Translations under genes and position numbers: made by a program
In this document: positions 37,671 through 48,861 of the stretch, piece by piece
Numbering within the stretch: the first letter of the stretch is position 1
Layout: each line of letters opens with the position of its first letter
Assembly (NCBI GenBank): GCA_008638375.1
Contig: CM018052.1
Span: 27,858,045-27,922,044, forward strand
Length of the DNA stretch: 64,000 bases
Reading direction: 5' to 3'
Origin: Nyssa sinensis
Lineage: Eukaryota; Streptophyta; Magnoliopsida; Cornales; Nyssaceae
Notes under the pieces: model-generated
The model's database searches: none
Seen by the model: the letters and a program-made list of their open reading frames with translations, nothing else
What the model was told of the DNA's origin: nothing

Positions 37671-38569
37671 ACTTTTTTACTAACAAAATAAAAATATCTC
37701 TTTATTATATACATGACTCTAATTCGAGTCGCTACAACAACATATTATTTAACATTTTCTCCTTCTCGTATTACTTTTATTATAAAAAAAAAAAGTGTGA
37801 TTAGAAAGAAACAGACATTTAAGGTAAAACAAAATTAGTTTTAGTCCCTTTTGATTTATCAAAAATGGAAAAATTGACCTTAAAAAATACAAACGTAAAT
37901 CAAAGACTTCTTAGAACGAGAGTTCTGATACCAAGTTAAATAATCAATTACTCTAAAAATTTAATTTGTTAAAAAATAATTTTAATTATATATATCAAGT
38001 TGTTTTAACAAATGCAATTATGATTATTAGACACGGGTTTACACTCATAGATTGAGAAGAAAAAATTAGGAGTTTTTTTTTTTCTCAAGGATAAACTAGT
38101 CATGAAAAATAACATTTGATCTCTTTTTAATATATTTATTTCTAATTTCAAAAGAAATCATTGACCACATTATAATCTCAATGCAAACTAATAATTAAAA
38201 CATAATTAACCCTTGTAATATTGGCTAGGCTTTTCAATGTTGTCATTGAGGCACTAGCAATGATAATACTATTAATTACTAAAATTGATTGAAATTTTAT
38301 TGGCAAACTTAGCTATTATGTGTAACAAGATTATGTTATAATCAAAGTTATTTAAAATTTTTCATGATAATTTAATATACATGACCAAATTTATGCATGA
38401 TGTGTTTGAATTTATATAGCTGAGTTGACTAGATAATAGAATTTAAAAAAATGTAAAACCATTTTGTTATAGGTTTGGTCATTATTGTTGACAAATAAAA
38501 AAAAAGGGGGGGGAGGGGGACTGAGCATTTCAGGAAAAGAAAGTCTCTTTATTCATGTTTGTTAACTTT

Positions 38570-39050
38570 TCTTTAGTTAATTTTTGAAATAGTAATTATG
38601 CTAATTTTTTTTTTAAAATTTCTGAAATGATATTAACTTCCTTTCTAACTTTATTTTTTTTAAAAATGACAAAAATATTTCTTTCATTTCTTTTTTATTT
38701 TTTTTCAAATTTAAACAATTTTTTCTAACTTTTTTTTCATGTTCTAATAAATATTAATTAAAATCTTCTTTAATTAAAAAATTATAAATTATCTATCTTA
38801 ATTTTATTTTTTTATATAAAATAAAAAAAATCTTTAAACAAAGTTAGAAAAGGGTTAAAATTTAAAAAATCTAAAAAAATAAATAAAATAGATATTTTTG
38901 TCATTTTAGAAAAAAAAAAAGATTGTAGGAGAAGTCTTTATAAATTATAAGTCAGTATCATTTTAAAAATTTTAAAAAATATCTTTATAATTATCAAAAA
39001 CTTTAAAAAAAATTAATATAATTTGCCATTTTTAAAAAAGTTGACAAGCA
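38570..39050. mobile_element. Foldback element, related family
   Basis: An AT-rich, roughly palindromic block with words such as AAAATGACAAAAATATTT on the left and ATATTTTTGTCATTTTAG on the right. The outer ends read AGTTAATTTTTGAAAT and its decayed complement. It resembles the element at 37184-37670. Boundaries are approximate. Confidence 0.5.
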
Positions 39051-39357
39051 TATACCAAGAATTGGAAGAAAAAATGGTATGGCTCCTAATGGTGCTTTCC
39101 AACTTTTAAAAAAAAATTATTTTGGTAATATATAAACTCACACACACACACACATATATACATATATATATATATATACACGAGTATATACCTCACAAGA
39201 TTCTACTTGCCATGGTAGGTAGATTGATAAAATATACATGTCTGATTATATTCTGGAATTAATACACTTTAATGCAATCAATCCACTTCCACCTCAATGT
39301 CAATATACCAAAAACTACTCAACATGTCAAATTTAAAACAAAATATTATTCCTCCTC

Positions 39358-39360
<3 letters not shown>

Positions 39361-39401
<41 letters not shown>
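39361..39401. repeat. (CT)n microsatellite
   Basis: About 20 CT units, just left of the foldback element at 39437. Confidence 0.97.
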
Positions 39402-39405
<4 letters not shown>

Positions 39406-39436
39406 AGAAATTGCCAACAATTTCTTTCAATGATAT

Positions 39437-39945
39437 TATTTTTAGGAAAAAAAGTACTAAAATGTATTTAAAATTAAATTTTCAATCAAAAAAATTATGA
39501 GAATTTTTTTTGTATTTAAAAGATCTAAAGAATAAAATTTTATTAAAAAAAAAGTCTAACAATAAACTTTTATTTTAACACTATTAAAAATATATTATTG
39601 ATTAGATTAAAATAGACTCAGATATATTTTTAAAAATACTAAATAGTTCAAAAAATAAATTCTTCATTCTAAAAAAAAAATATGACATTTTTTATTTATC
39701 TAAAAGGCCTAAAAGATAAATTCTCACTTCATAAAATATTATGATTTTTTTGGATTGAAAAAATTATTTTATATATTTTTTAGCATTTTTTTTCTAGAAT
39801 GTATATTGAAAGCCACTTTAGTCTAATCATTAATATTTTTTAATGATGTTAATATGAAAGTTAATAATTGAATTTTTTTATAATTTTTTTATTTTGGATT
39901 AAAAACTTTATTTTAAAGACTTTTTAGTAATTTTCTCTTATTATT
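39437..39945. mobile_element. Two-armed foldback element of a second family
   Basis: The left arm (39437-39710) reads AGTACTAAAA, TTTTCAATCAAAAAAATTAT, AAGTCTAACAATAA, TTAACACTATTAAAAA, GATTAGATTAAAATA. The right arm (39720-39945) is the inverted complement with the same order and mild decay. The termini correspond (GAAAAAAAGTACTAAAA and GAGAAAATTACTAAAA). A direct copy of one arm lies at 28849-29110. Non-coding. Confidence 0.7.
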
Positions 39946-41577
39946 ATTTTTATTATTTTACAAAAAAAAGTATTATTTATGAGTAATATTTACAAACAAC
40001 AATAGAAATTTCTTTTATTACGAACCTTTGAAAACCCAACATCCAAAACTCTAACCCAAGACCAAGAAACAAACAAATTTTAATATGCCCCCTTTTGGAC
40101 TAAAAACTATTAATGGGTCATATCTGATTCAAATCCAATTTATTTATACATATATAACACAAAACATTTGATCCAATAATCTGATCTGAATCTAATAATT
40201 CATTTAATTAAATAGATTAGATATGGATTAAATTAATCTAATTATGTATAATAATTTACATATATAATATTAGAATATTATATATTTTAAATTTTAAATT
40301 TATATAATATATTAATTTTTAAATCCTATAAGACTTTTTAGTTGAGTTTGTTTTATATCCGTTAAATTTTACATATTTTTATATATAATATAAAATAATG
40401 TTTTTTTATATAATATATATTACAATTTATCAGATCATATTTAATTCAATCAAATAATTAACAAATTCAAATTTCACATATCTAAAAAAAAGATTAAAAT
40501 CCCATCTAGTTTCAAAAAATTTTTAATATAAAATTTGAATTATATTCCAAAATATTTTTATTATATTCAAGAGGTTAAAATTTGATATCACACTAATTTT
40601 AAGGAGGCACTCAGTTGGGATTTGAGACCTTTTTGAAATTGATATGGCAAGATTCGATTGGTAGTTGAACAATTGTTTTGCAGAATCATATAAATCTATG
40701 AAGAGGAATATGACTTGATTGCGAAGATGACTTGATTGCGAAGATCAAAAATTTGTGACATAATTAAAATATATATTATGCAAACTCGTATCACATATCT
40801 ACGTATATTATATATGTCAATCAAATTACGAGTTTTAACCGTCTCAAGATAGCTTTCCTCATCCACGAATAAGGAGCTCCTTTGTGAATGAGAAAAGAGA
40901 GAAATGGGTAGAGCAAGAAAGGCATAAAGGGCACGTCCACTACCCTCCTCGGGATTCCGATCTTCATTTCTTGATGCCCCTTGCCTTAAAGGAACGTTTA
41001 TACAGAATATAAAACTTTTTTACTTAAAGGAGCATCTTATTTCCTAAAATATGGGCTTGTGAAGAAAAAAATCAAACTATATTATGGCACAAACAAAAAT
41101 ATTAATACTCAGCTCTGGTAATTTAATATCCAAAATCAATTAGAAATCAAACGGGATATTTACATGCCATTATCATTCAATAGCAGAGCATGCAATTAAC
41201 TAGATATCAGATTGAAGTGATTCACTTTGAATGTAGATTAATTATTCTAGAAATAGGGGTTCTTAATAAAAATTGAATTAGGGTGATAAACTCAACTAAA
41301 AATTTTCACAGAAATTAACATAATTTTCTTATAATTAATAGATATGAGAGATTAAAAATTTATTTATTATTAGAATTATTAATTATTAAATTTTTTTATA
41401 TTTTTATTAATTAATAAGTATTTTTTTACATTTAATTAATTTTTGGTATAAAAATAAGACCTTATATGTATTTTTTCAGTGATATTTTAGATTTTTTTAT
41501 TAAAAATACATATAATACATGTCTTATTAAATAAGATGAAAGGAATATTTTCCTGTATATTCTTCTCTCAATTGGAG
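39946..41577. other. AT-rich spacer with no gene
   Basis: Low-complexity AT-rich DNA. A short tandem repeat (ATGACTTGATTGCGAAG, two copies) lies near 40710-40744. No coding or RNA gene was recognised. Confidence 0.5.
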
Positions 41578-41613
41578 GAGAATAAATGCATGTAAAAATG
41601 TATTTTAAGAAAA

Positions 41614-41763
41614 TATATAACTTAAGGCTAAAAAATCCTAGAAGGAAAGTACATAATTTAAGGCTAAAGAAAATCCAATGAAAAAGGAATATAACTTGAG
41701 CTTAAAGAAAATGTTAGAAGTAAAGTACATGACATAAGCCTAAAGAAAAACCTAGAATAATGT
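41614..41763 (-). repeat. Four imperfect ~37-bp tandem repeats, probably inside an LTR
   Basis: Units start near 41614, 41650, 41689 and 41726. Each carries a variant of ATAACTTAAGGCTAAAGAAAA followed by a purine-rich spacer and AAAGTAC. They sit just beyond the 3' end of the minus-strand copia RNase H fragment, where a 3' LTR should begin (TGTTAACATTATTC on the minus strand). They are therefore likely U3 repeats of that LTR. Confidence 0.6.
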
Positions 41764-41777
41764 TAACAAAGATTAGG

Positions 41778-42107
41778 TCAAGATGGTTTAACACTCTTCA
41801 GCAAACTTGGTGGTCTTGGAGAGACGAGGTTGAATTGTAGGAGCCAAAAACAGAGTTTGTGTAAACCCTTAGTGAAAATATCAGCAAGTTGATAAGGAGA
41901 TGGAACGAATTGGACCCGATAAGAGCCAAGAAAGAATGCGTTCCTGAATGAAATGATAGTCTAACTCAATATGTTTGGTATGAGCATGAAACACACGATC
42001 GGACGTCATGTATGTAGTGCTGAGATTATCTCAAAGTAAAATTATGGGAGCGGAAGTGGAGTGCTGCAACTCATGGAGAAGGTGAGACACCCAAGCATAA
42101 TTATGTC
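41778..42107 (-). pseudogene. Ty1-copia RNase H C-terminal remnant
   Basis: The minus-strand translation has WVSHLLHELQHSTSAP, then DNLSTTYMTSDRVFHAHTKH and IELDYHFIQERI. After a frameshift comes CQLADIFTKGLH. These are the copia RNase H tail blocks (CDN-S, FHARTKHIE, ADIFTK), with a stop near the CDN position. It ends in TGA at 41778-41780. Only this 3' end of the element is present. Confidence 0.85.
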
Positions 42108-43614
42108 CTAACATTATTTATAAGGGCAAAATTGGCATTTCAAAAAAAAAGTTATGTTGAGATCATTCAATTCTGTTAAGTCAACAGACGGCCTTTAATG
42201 ACAAGAGAAATTATGTTACCAACATTAGAATCAGAAGAGGGACAATATTATTTCAAAAATTATAAAAATATTGTCTACAATTGTTAAAAACTCTAGGAGA
42301 GGTAAATGTAATTATCTCAACATTTTATTATATACTATGAGTAAAAAGAAATTTTGATAATTGTAGATAAATATAGAAGCAAAAAGATTTCATAAGGTAG
42401 GTTACACTAGGTGCAACAAGTTAGTAACCATATTTGGGATATAACCGATCAGCATTATCTGGAATCTGTTATGCAAGTAAACAAATTTAGGTTTCAATGC
42501 AGCCACAGATTGCAATATGGAAAATCTAAATGAAAAATTTAGATTAGATACTGCAGATTTTGTTTCCTAAATTTTTTTTTTCTCTCATTCTTAGATATTT
42601 GTTTATCTTTTCATCCTAATCTTTTATTTTCTCTTAAATCTATGAATTCAAACAAATTCAAGATCATTAATTATTCGACATTGAAATAATTTAGAAGTTA
42701 TTCAAAAAATATTTTTAATAATTCGAGAAAAGTAATATAAATTCTTAAGTAAAAGTGAGAAGTTTTATAAATCTCATGACATATTTATTTAAGAAAATAT
42801 GAAAAATGAGTTATTTGTAGTATTCAGAATATTTGAATATAAATTGAGAAATTTTCAAATATTAAGAATAAATATAGGATTCATTTATTTTGATAAAAAT
42901 ACTAGAAGAAATTTGAAATTTAAATTACTATGGGTGGAGTACACAATGGGTCACCTGAAACTTTATACTAGATCACAAGTCACACAAAATTATACCCTCT
43001 TTTTTTAATCATATTTACAACAACTGTCATTGTCCCTGATGAACTCCACTCGGCTGCCCTCACAGAAGATGAAAACGCACACCACTCTCGAAATGACAAA
43101 ACCATTTTGGTGATGGTAGGGGGGTCTAGTACATAGAGAATTCAGAAACCTCATATGAACTGATCATAGTGAACAACAGTGGGCGTCGTCTTTGGATTTT
43201 GTCTTCCCATTGATGGGTTGAGTATAATTGGCTAGATTAGCACACGAGGCCCATTTTAACCAGAGGTTTTTCTCTTTTTGTTTTTTTTTGGCTAGATTAA
43301 CAACTTTGTGTTTGCATTTCCATGCTAAGAACAATCTTGATGCACATCCCCCCCCTTCCCCATCTCTTTTCTTTTGGGAAGTAAATTTAGCATGTTACCT
43401 GCAGCAGTCTTTGCCTGATAAGGGTAAGAATTTGGAGAAGAATGAAGTGTTATCTGCTGAAGATGGAAGTCATGAAATGGAGTTTGTTGAGTCAGTGGCA
43501 TCCCAGATAAATGAGCTTTCTATTTCTACCCAATGCACTAGTCTTTTTTATTATACATCCTTAATAGGGCATGGCGTTGTTTATTTAAAAAATTTTCAAT
43601 ATAATTTTTATTAG
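42108..43614. other. Intergenic, no recognised gene
   Basis: At 42110-42330 the sequence resembles decayed foldback/MULE terminal DNA (ATTTCAAAAATTATAAAAAT, ATTGTTAAAAACTCTAGGAG). The open frame at 43228-43614 has no domain I recognise. It may be the degraded upstream part of the MYB/SANT-type pseudogene that follows. Confidence 0.35.
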
Positions 43615-44367
43615 ATGGTAAGACTCATGGATAATTATGAAGATGCAATCCCTAGGCTGCAAATGGCGGAAGAATCCTTCATTAGGTTAATGGTCGAAGA
43701 AGTGCACCGAAATGCTTTACTGACCAATACATTTCCAAAGAGGGTGTTCCAAGATTTGATGACGAGCTCTTTCAAAATTTTGGTAGGCTGTACACAATTT
43801 TAAAACTTAAATCAAAGTTTAATCGATTAAGAATGAAGTATAGAGAGTTCTCACACCTTTTAGAACAGTCGAGGTTTTGTTGGGACCCTGATACCAACTC
43901 TGTCACTGACTTCAGAGCATGTTTGGCAACGCTATATTAGGGTAATCTATTCCAAGCTACTAGTTTTGAGTTTATTCCCATCTTACATTATAGTTTTTTA
44001 CAAAAACATTTCACCTTTGTAGGCACACCCGAGCACAAAACAGTTTCGAAGGAAAGAATGTGAACACTACAATCTGTTAGGTATTATTTTTAATACCACA
44101 ACTGCCACAGGTACACTTTCTAGGTCTTGGAGGCAGTTACCTCCTACTTCTGATGAAGAGAGAGATTTAGAGGATGATTTCATGAGGAGTGGTGTCCATG
44201 TAAGTGGTAATACACCTTTACCAGATTCTCCAAATGATGACAACCTCACCCTAAGTAATTGGAAACGAGGTTCAAACGGTTCTTCTTCTTCTAGACATAA
44301 GAAAAGAAACAAAAGCTCTAGTATGGAGAAAGCATTTGAAGTATGGACTTCATACTCCATTGCTTGA
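43615..44367 (+). pseudogene. Harbinger-associated MYB/SANT-like protein pseudogene
   Basis: Successive pieces in different frames reconstruct the order of the plant Myb/SANT-like (Myb_DNA-bind_3) family encoded by PIF/Harbinger elements. First comes AEESFIRLMVEEVHRNALLT, then after a shift LKLKSKFNRLRMKYREFSHL and CWDPDTNSVTDF. A probable GT-AG intron (about 43941-44021) is followed by HPSTKQFRRKECEHYNLLG, TTATGTLSRS, SDEERDLEDDFM and a Ser/Lys-rich tail (SSSRHKKRNKSSSME) ending at 44365-44367. In Harbinger elements this protein binds the transposon DNA and helps the transposase. The frameshift near 43790 and stop near 43938 suggest it is dead. No matching transposase frame was seen nearby. 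Confidence 0.75.
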
Positions 44368-45140
44368 ACTAAACAGATTGACTGAACAAATGGAACAAAA
44401 GTACTCTCAACGGTCCTTAATAGATATTTAGAACACAGTTAAACAATTACAACAAATTTATGTCCTATAACTCATCTAAATATGAACTCTCAAGTTATTT
44501 CTATGACTAGTACAAGTGGCATTAAAAATTTTAAAATAAGAGAGAGAAAAAATATATCAATTGAATAAAGAGATATGTGTTCGTCAAATAAGAGAAAATT
44601 TAGCCAAAATAGTTAAATTAAAATTTTAGTATAAGAATTATGAATAATATTTTTTATGAAAGTAATATTAATATTATATGCAAATATTTTTTTCATAAAT
44701 AATAATAAAAAAATGTGCAGAAGACGTCCAAAGAAAGTGAACCCCATGTACAACATGTATAGAAATTATAACTTTTTAAATTACAGCAAATAGAATTTTG
44801 CTTCTGGATCGAACTTATTCTTACTTTTTATTTTTGTTAATGTTTTGATCAAATATTTTTTTTTCTTTTTAATTATTTAAAATATATTTAATAACAATTA
44901 ATTTTATAAAATTAAATTTGATTTTGTTAGTAAATTTTAAATTGTTCTCACTAACAAAAAAATTCTGACTTCACTCTTCACTAAATGCTCTATTTATAAG
45001 CATAAAAGAATAAGATTGATTCTAAAAAAATAAAGGACTATAATTAATCTATGAACGATAATTGTTAAAAATAAATAAAAATTTACAAGCTTAGGCCTAA
45101 GGTTGATCTTAAGATTAATCTACATCCAATAATGATCTTC
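44368..45140. other. AT-rich spacer upstream of the histone promoter
   Basis: Low-complexity AT-rich DNA without a recognised gene. Confidence 0.5.
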
Positions 45141-45144
45141 TAAT

Positions 45145-45450
45145 AATCCGTAATGCTCCACTCGTTCGGTTAAAAAACTTGGAACCGTCGATTGTATAAA
45201 AGTACGCTAATAATTGAGGATCACGATAGTCTGTCCTCTCTCTCAAGAGAAAGCAAAGGTGCCCAGGTTATCAATCCGTAATGCACACCACGGAATCAAT
45301 TAGAACCGTCGATAACCAATTAATAACAAACTCAATCAACGGCCGTTCTCATCTCTCATTCTCAAAAGGCAACCACGTCACCAATCCGCGACTACCTTCT
45401 CAAATCAATTCCAACCGTGGATAGGAATAACGCAACAAACTCAAACAACG
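45145..45450 (+). promoter_or_regulatory. Histone H3.1 promoter built from three related modules
   Basis: Three blocks share an AATCCG word followed 30-38 bp later by AACCGT(C/G)GAT. The pairs are 45145/45183, 45273/45304 and 45383/45413. Modules 2 and 3 also share TCAATT before AACCGT and AACAAACTCAA(T/A)CAACGG after it. They look like diverged tandem duplications of ~110-128 bp. AATCCGCG in module 3 is the reverse of the plant histone octamer CGCGGATT. Confidence 0.7.
45373..45390 (+). promoter_or_regulatory. Plant histone type I element (hexamer plus reverse octamer)
   Basis: CCACGTCACCAATCCGCG agrees closely with the known plant histone type I element, in which the ACGTCA hexamer is followed by a reversed octamer. 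This element drives S-phase and meristem expression of plant histone genes. It sits about 130 bp upstream of the TATA box. Confidence 0.85.
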
Positions 45451-45492
45451 GCGACGTTCACTTCTCATTTCTCAGTCCCGCCACAAATTTAA

Positions 45493-46020
<528 letters not shown>

Positions 46021-47393
46021 AATTGATTGTTCTGTGTTATTGATAGTTGTTTTGTATAAATGTTTGGGTTATGATTTGTTTCTGGTTCTAGGGTTTTGTT
46101 TTTGTTCGAGTGTTTCAGTGTTGACTCTGTAGTTGTAGTTTTTCTAATGAAATTAAAGCATATTGTCGTTCCATCCCCTACTTTTGTCCTCTCTTAATAC
46201 ATCGATTACTACCTGTGGGCACCTGCGACTGAGTTTCACCATTTTCAATTATGAAAAATGCTATCGTTACTTAAAATTAATAATTATACAAAATGTTATT
46301 CAAATGTTTTAATTATGCATTTTTCACTTGATTTGATATGTAATTAAGTATAATTATCATATTATTTCTGATCAATTTTTTGGTGATTATAATATTGTTA
46401 TTTATTTAATGTTTTTTATCATTAAGATCTAAAATTTGATGTCATAAAAAAAAATATAAAATTTGATACAAGAAGTAGACTTATAATTTTAATTATTTCA
46501 AAGAATGATTTGATGAGAAATGAATTTTTAAAAATTGATTATGGTATCATTTATTTGTTATTTATTATTGGATAAAAATTTGTATAGAAGTGATTTTTAA
46601 CTATAAATACTTCATTTAATTTTTTATATTCTGCATGTATATGTTTGGGAGTCTATATATATATATGTATATATGTATAGGTAATGTGTAAAATAGTTGA
46701 TTCAAAAATAAAATTTGTGTAGACTAATGCTATCCTGTTTAAAATTTATTTCATATTTTATTTTAAAAAGAGTGATAGTGAGATGATTGTTTTACTGTGT
46801 AATATTAATGTACTACTGTCTTATTATTTGATTGTCTTGCAATTTTCATTTGTATAAAGCTAAGTCTTTTTAGAGATATGAATTTTTTTAATTTGTTTTA
46901 AAATTCTATTTCGCAAACAGGATTTTGACAGACCATATACAAAACCGGTTATGAAAAACTGTCAACAATTCCTTTTTGGGTAAAAAGAAAACCCATATTT
47001 TGGGCTGAAACTCCAAGAGTGTACACAAAAAGGGTTTTTTTTTTTTTTTTTCTTCTTAAATTAGTAGATGTAGATTAACTTAATGATGAATCCCTTCAAT
47101 AACGGTTTGAACTGCGAAGAACCGTTCAAAATTCCCCTATTCTCTAGTTAATTTATCTAATGGCAGCTTGTGGTTATCCTTTGCCCACCGTATAAAGCAT
47201 ATAACGTGGGGTTCTAATTTTATCATTTGTTGAAAAAATGAAAAATAGAATGAGTTGTTTTTTCAGATCACCTTCTTCTCAGAAAAACAAAATAATTTTC
47301 CGCTGATTGTTTTCTCTCAAGAACGTCCCAAACCAAACATATCTAATTTGTTTAGAGAGGTTCTTTTTCTTCGATTCAAATCTTCCAAACACG
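46021..47393. other. Intergenic, H3.1 3' flank and upstream region of the next gene
   Basis: AT-rich, with no recognised gene. It contains the probable H3.1 3' UTR (to about 46170), a short TA tract near 46655 and the presumed 5' leader of the exonuclease-like gene. Confidence 0.5.
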
Positions 47394-48353
47394 ATGGTGG
47401 GAACTGTTTACCTGAAAACCGACAAGTTTGAGGTTAAACTTGAAGGAATTACCTTCAAGGTGAAGGAATTTGAAAACCTCTGCACCATGGATTTTCTTTT
47501 CCCGGAGGGAAAAGTTTGGCTTCAACGCCCTATTGTCGGCGTGGACGTTATGCCCCACCCTCGGGACCCAAACACTGTGCTCTTGCTCTTGTGCCTAGGA
47601 ATCGGTTGTGTGATCCTCCGATTTCACTTGAGGGACGTGTTGCCTGCTCCGATTCAGAAATTTCTCACCGACGAGAGAATTAGCTTTGTGGGGTTTGGAA
47701 TCCATGACAAGAATGATTTGTTTCCCTTCGAGAAATTGGGGCTGAGGAAAAGCAATGTGGATGTGGGTTACTTGGCCGCCAAACTTCTCAACGATCCCAA
47801 TCTGAAGAAATGTGAATTGGCTGAATTGGCACGAAAAGTTCTTCGAATCAATAAGATGGTAGGAATTACAGAGGCTTGGTCATTCGAGAGGCACGAACAA
47901 ATCAAGATTGGAATATGTGAGCTTTTTGTTTCTAGCGTGATTGCCATGATGCTGTTTGATCGGAATAAGAGCAAGGCGATGTTGGATTCTACTGTAAAAA
48001 CCATACCTGTGAAGAAATTGGAATCGCCCGGATCACGTAGAAGTAAGAAAGCAAATAAGATCTATGATCAAATTGCTGAGAAAAATGAAGATGTTCGTGT
48101 TCAGGCAGAGGGTAAAGGGGGCAGTGAAAGCGATGATTCGGGCGGGGTGACAGATTATGCCGCCGAAAGGCCATTGAAAGGAATCTTGAAATCTTCATCT
48201 ACAGGTTTGGGATGTTCTAACGCACCTTCTCGTCAGATTAGTGTCAATTCAATGACATCGAAGGGACTACAATTGGCTGGTGAAGGTTCAAAAAGTCTGA
48301 GAAGAGCAAACTCCAAGGGCCACAATGTATCATTTAGGGACATTGGCAATTAG
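47394..48353 (+). CDS. Werner-type 3'-5' exonuclease-like protein, catalytic residues degraded
   Basis: Intronless, 319 residues from the ATG at 47394 (MVGTVYLKTDKF). The frame is open 87 bases further upstream but has no ATG there. Residues about 45-190 follow the DnaQ-like/WRN exonuclease fold: VGVDVMPHP (motif I), TVLLLLCLGIGCVILRF (core strands), ISFVGFGIHDKNDLF (motif II) and a region with CELAELARKVL...AWSFERHEQIKI (motif III). Active DEDDy enzymes need D-x-E in motif I; here it is D51-V-M53. The Y-x3-D of motif III is absent (KIGICELFVSSVIAMM). The protein therefore probably cannot hydrolyse nucleic acid, though it may still bind it. The C-terminal 120 residues are Ser/Lys/Gly-rich and disordered-looking (PLKGILKSSS...NVSFRDIGN). 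The long open frame argues for a selected protein, not debris. Confidence 0.8.
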   Translation: MVGTVYLKTDKFEVKLEGITFKVKEFENLCTMDFLFPEGKVWLQRPIVGVDVMPHPRDPNTVLLLLCLGIGCVILRFHLRDVLPAPIQKFLTDERISFVGFGIHDKNDLFPFEKLGLRKSNVDVGYLAAKLLNDPNLKKCELAELARKVLRINKMVGITEAWSFERHEQIKIGICELFVSSVIAMMLFDRNKSKAMLDSTVKTIPVKKLESPGSRRSKKANKIYDQIAEKNEDVRVQAEGKGGSESDDSGGVTDYAAERPLKGILKSSSTGLGCSNAPSRQISVNSMTSKGLQLAGEGSKSLRRANSKGHNVSFRDIGN

Positions 48354-48546
48354 CATTACTTGTGTCTCTTCTTTCTGAATTTGAAATGTCCCAATTCCAG
48401 CAACCTTGTTCTTTTTTTTTTTTTTCCCAAATATTTTTTTTTGGTGAGGGGTTGGGGTTGGGGTTGTATATACAAGAACAAAATGCAATAGACTTGAAAC
48501 ACGACCTATTGCAGAGACCCTCACATCACCAGAATCATTGGTGCTA

Positions 48547-48730
48547 AGGGTCTGTTGGTTTAGGGCACTGACAATTGATTTCCCAACCCTTCTCTTTTTT
48601 TTTTTTTTTTTGTTGTTGTTGCTCTTTTACAACATCAATATTTTTCATTGATTCATAATGTTTGATGATATAATCAATGAAAAATATTGATGTTGTGCAC
48701 AATTTGCCCTAGCTAAAGGTTTAGATATAT
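48547..48730. mobile_element. MITE candidate with a 24-bp perfect hairpin
   Basis: A perfect 24-bp inverted repeat lies at 48629-48652 and 48673-48696, with a 20-base loop. Its core is CATCAATATTTTTCATTGAT. Outside it, TTTAGGGCA...AATT near 48559-48576 is mirrored by AATTTGCCCTAGCTAAA near 48701-48717. The left edge GGTCTGTTGGTTTAGG resembles hAT-type MITE starts. Element borders and the target duplication are not certain. Confidence 0.5.
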
Positions 48731-48829
48731 GCTGGAGGGAGGCTTTCCCTCCTTTGGCTTATGCTTCTTCTCCAAAATAATTGTAGTTCTGTTACTCTTC
48801 GTTTTTAATGGATTATTTTTTCTGCCAAA

Positions 48830-48833
<4 letters not shown>

Positions 48834-48860
<27 letters not shown>
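48834..48860. repeat. (TA)n microsatellite
   Basis: About 13 TA units. Confidence 0.95.

Positions 48861-48861
<1 letters not shown>

Noticed and set aside
47307..47393. Upstream extension of the exonuclease-like gene
   Set aside because: The extra 29 codons begin at TTG and have no ATG; homology to the exonuclease fold starts after the ATG at 47394.
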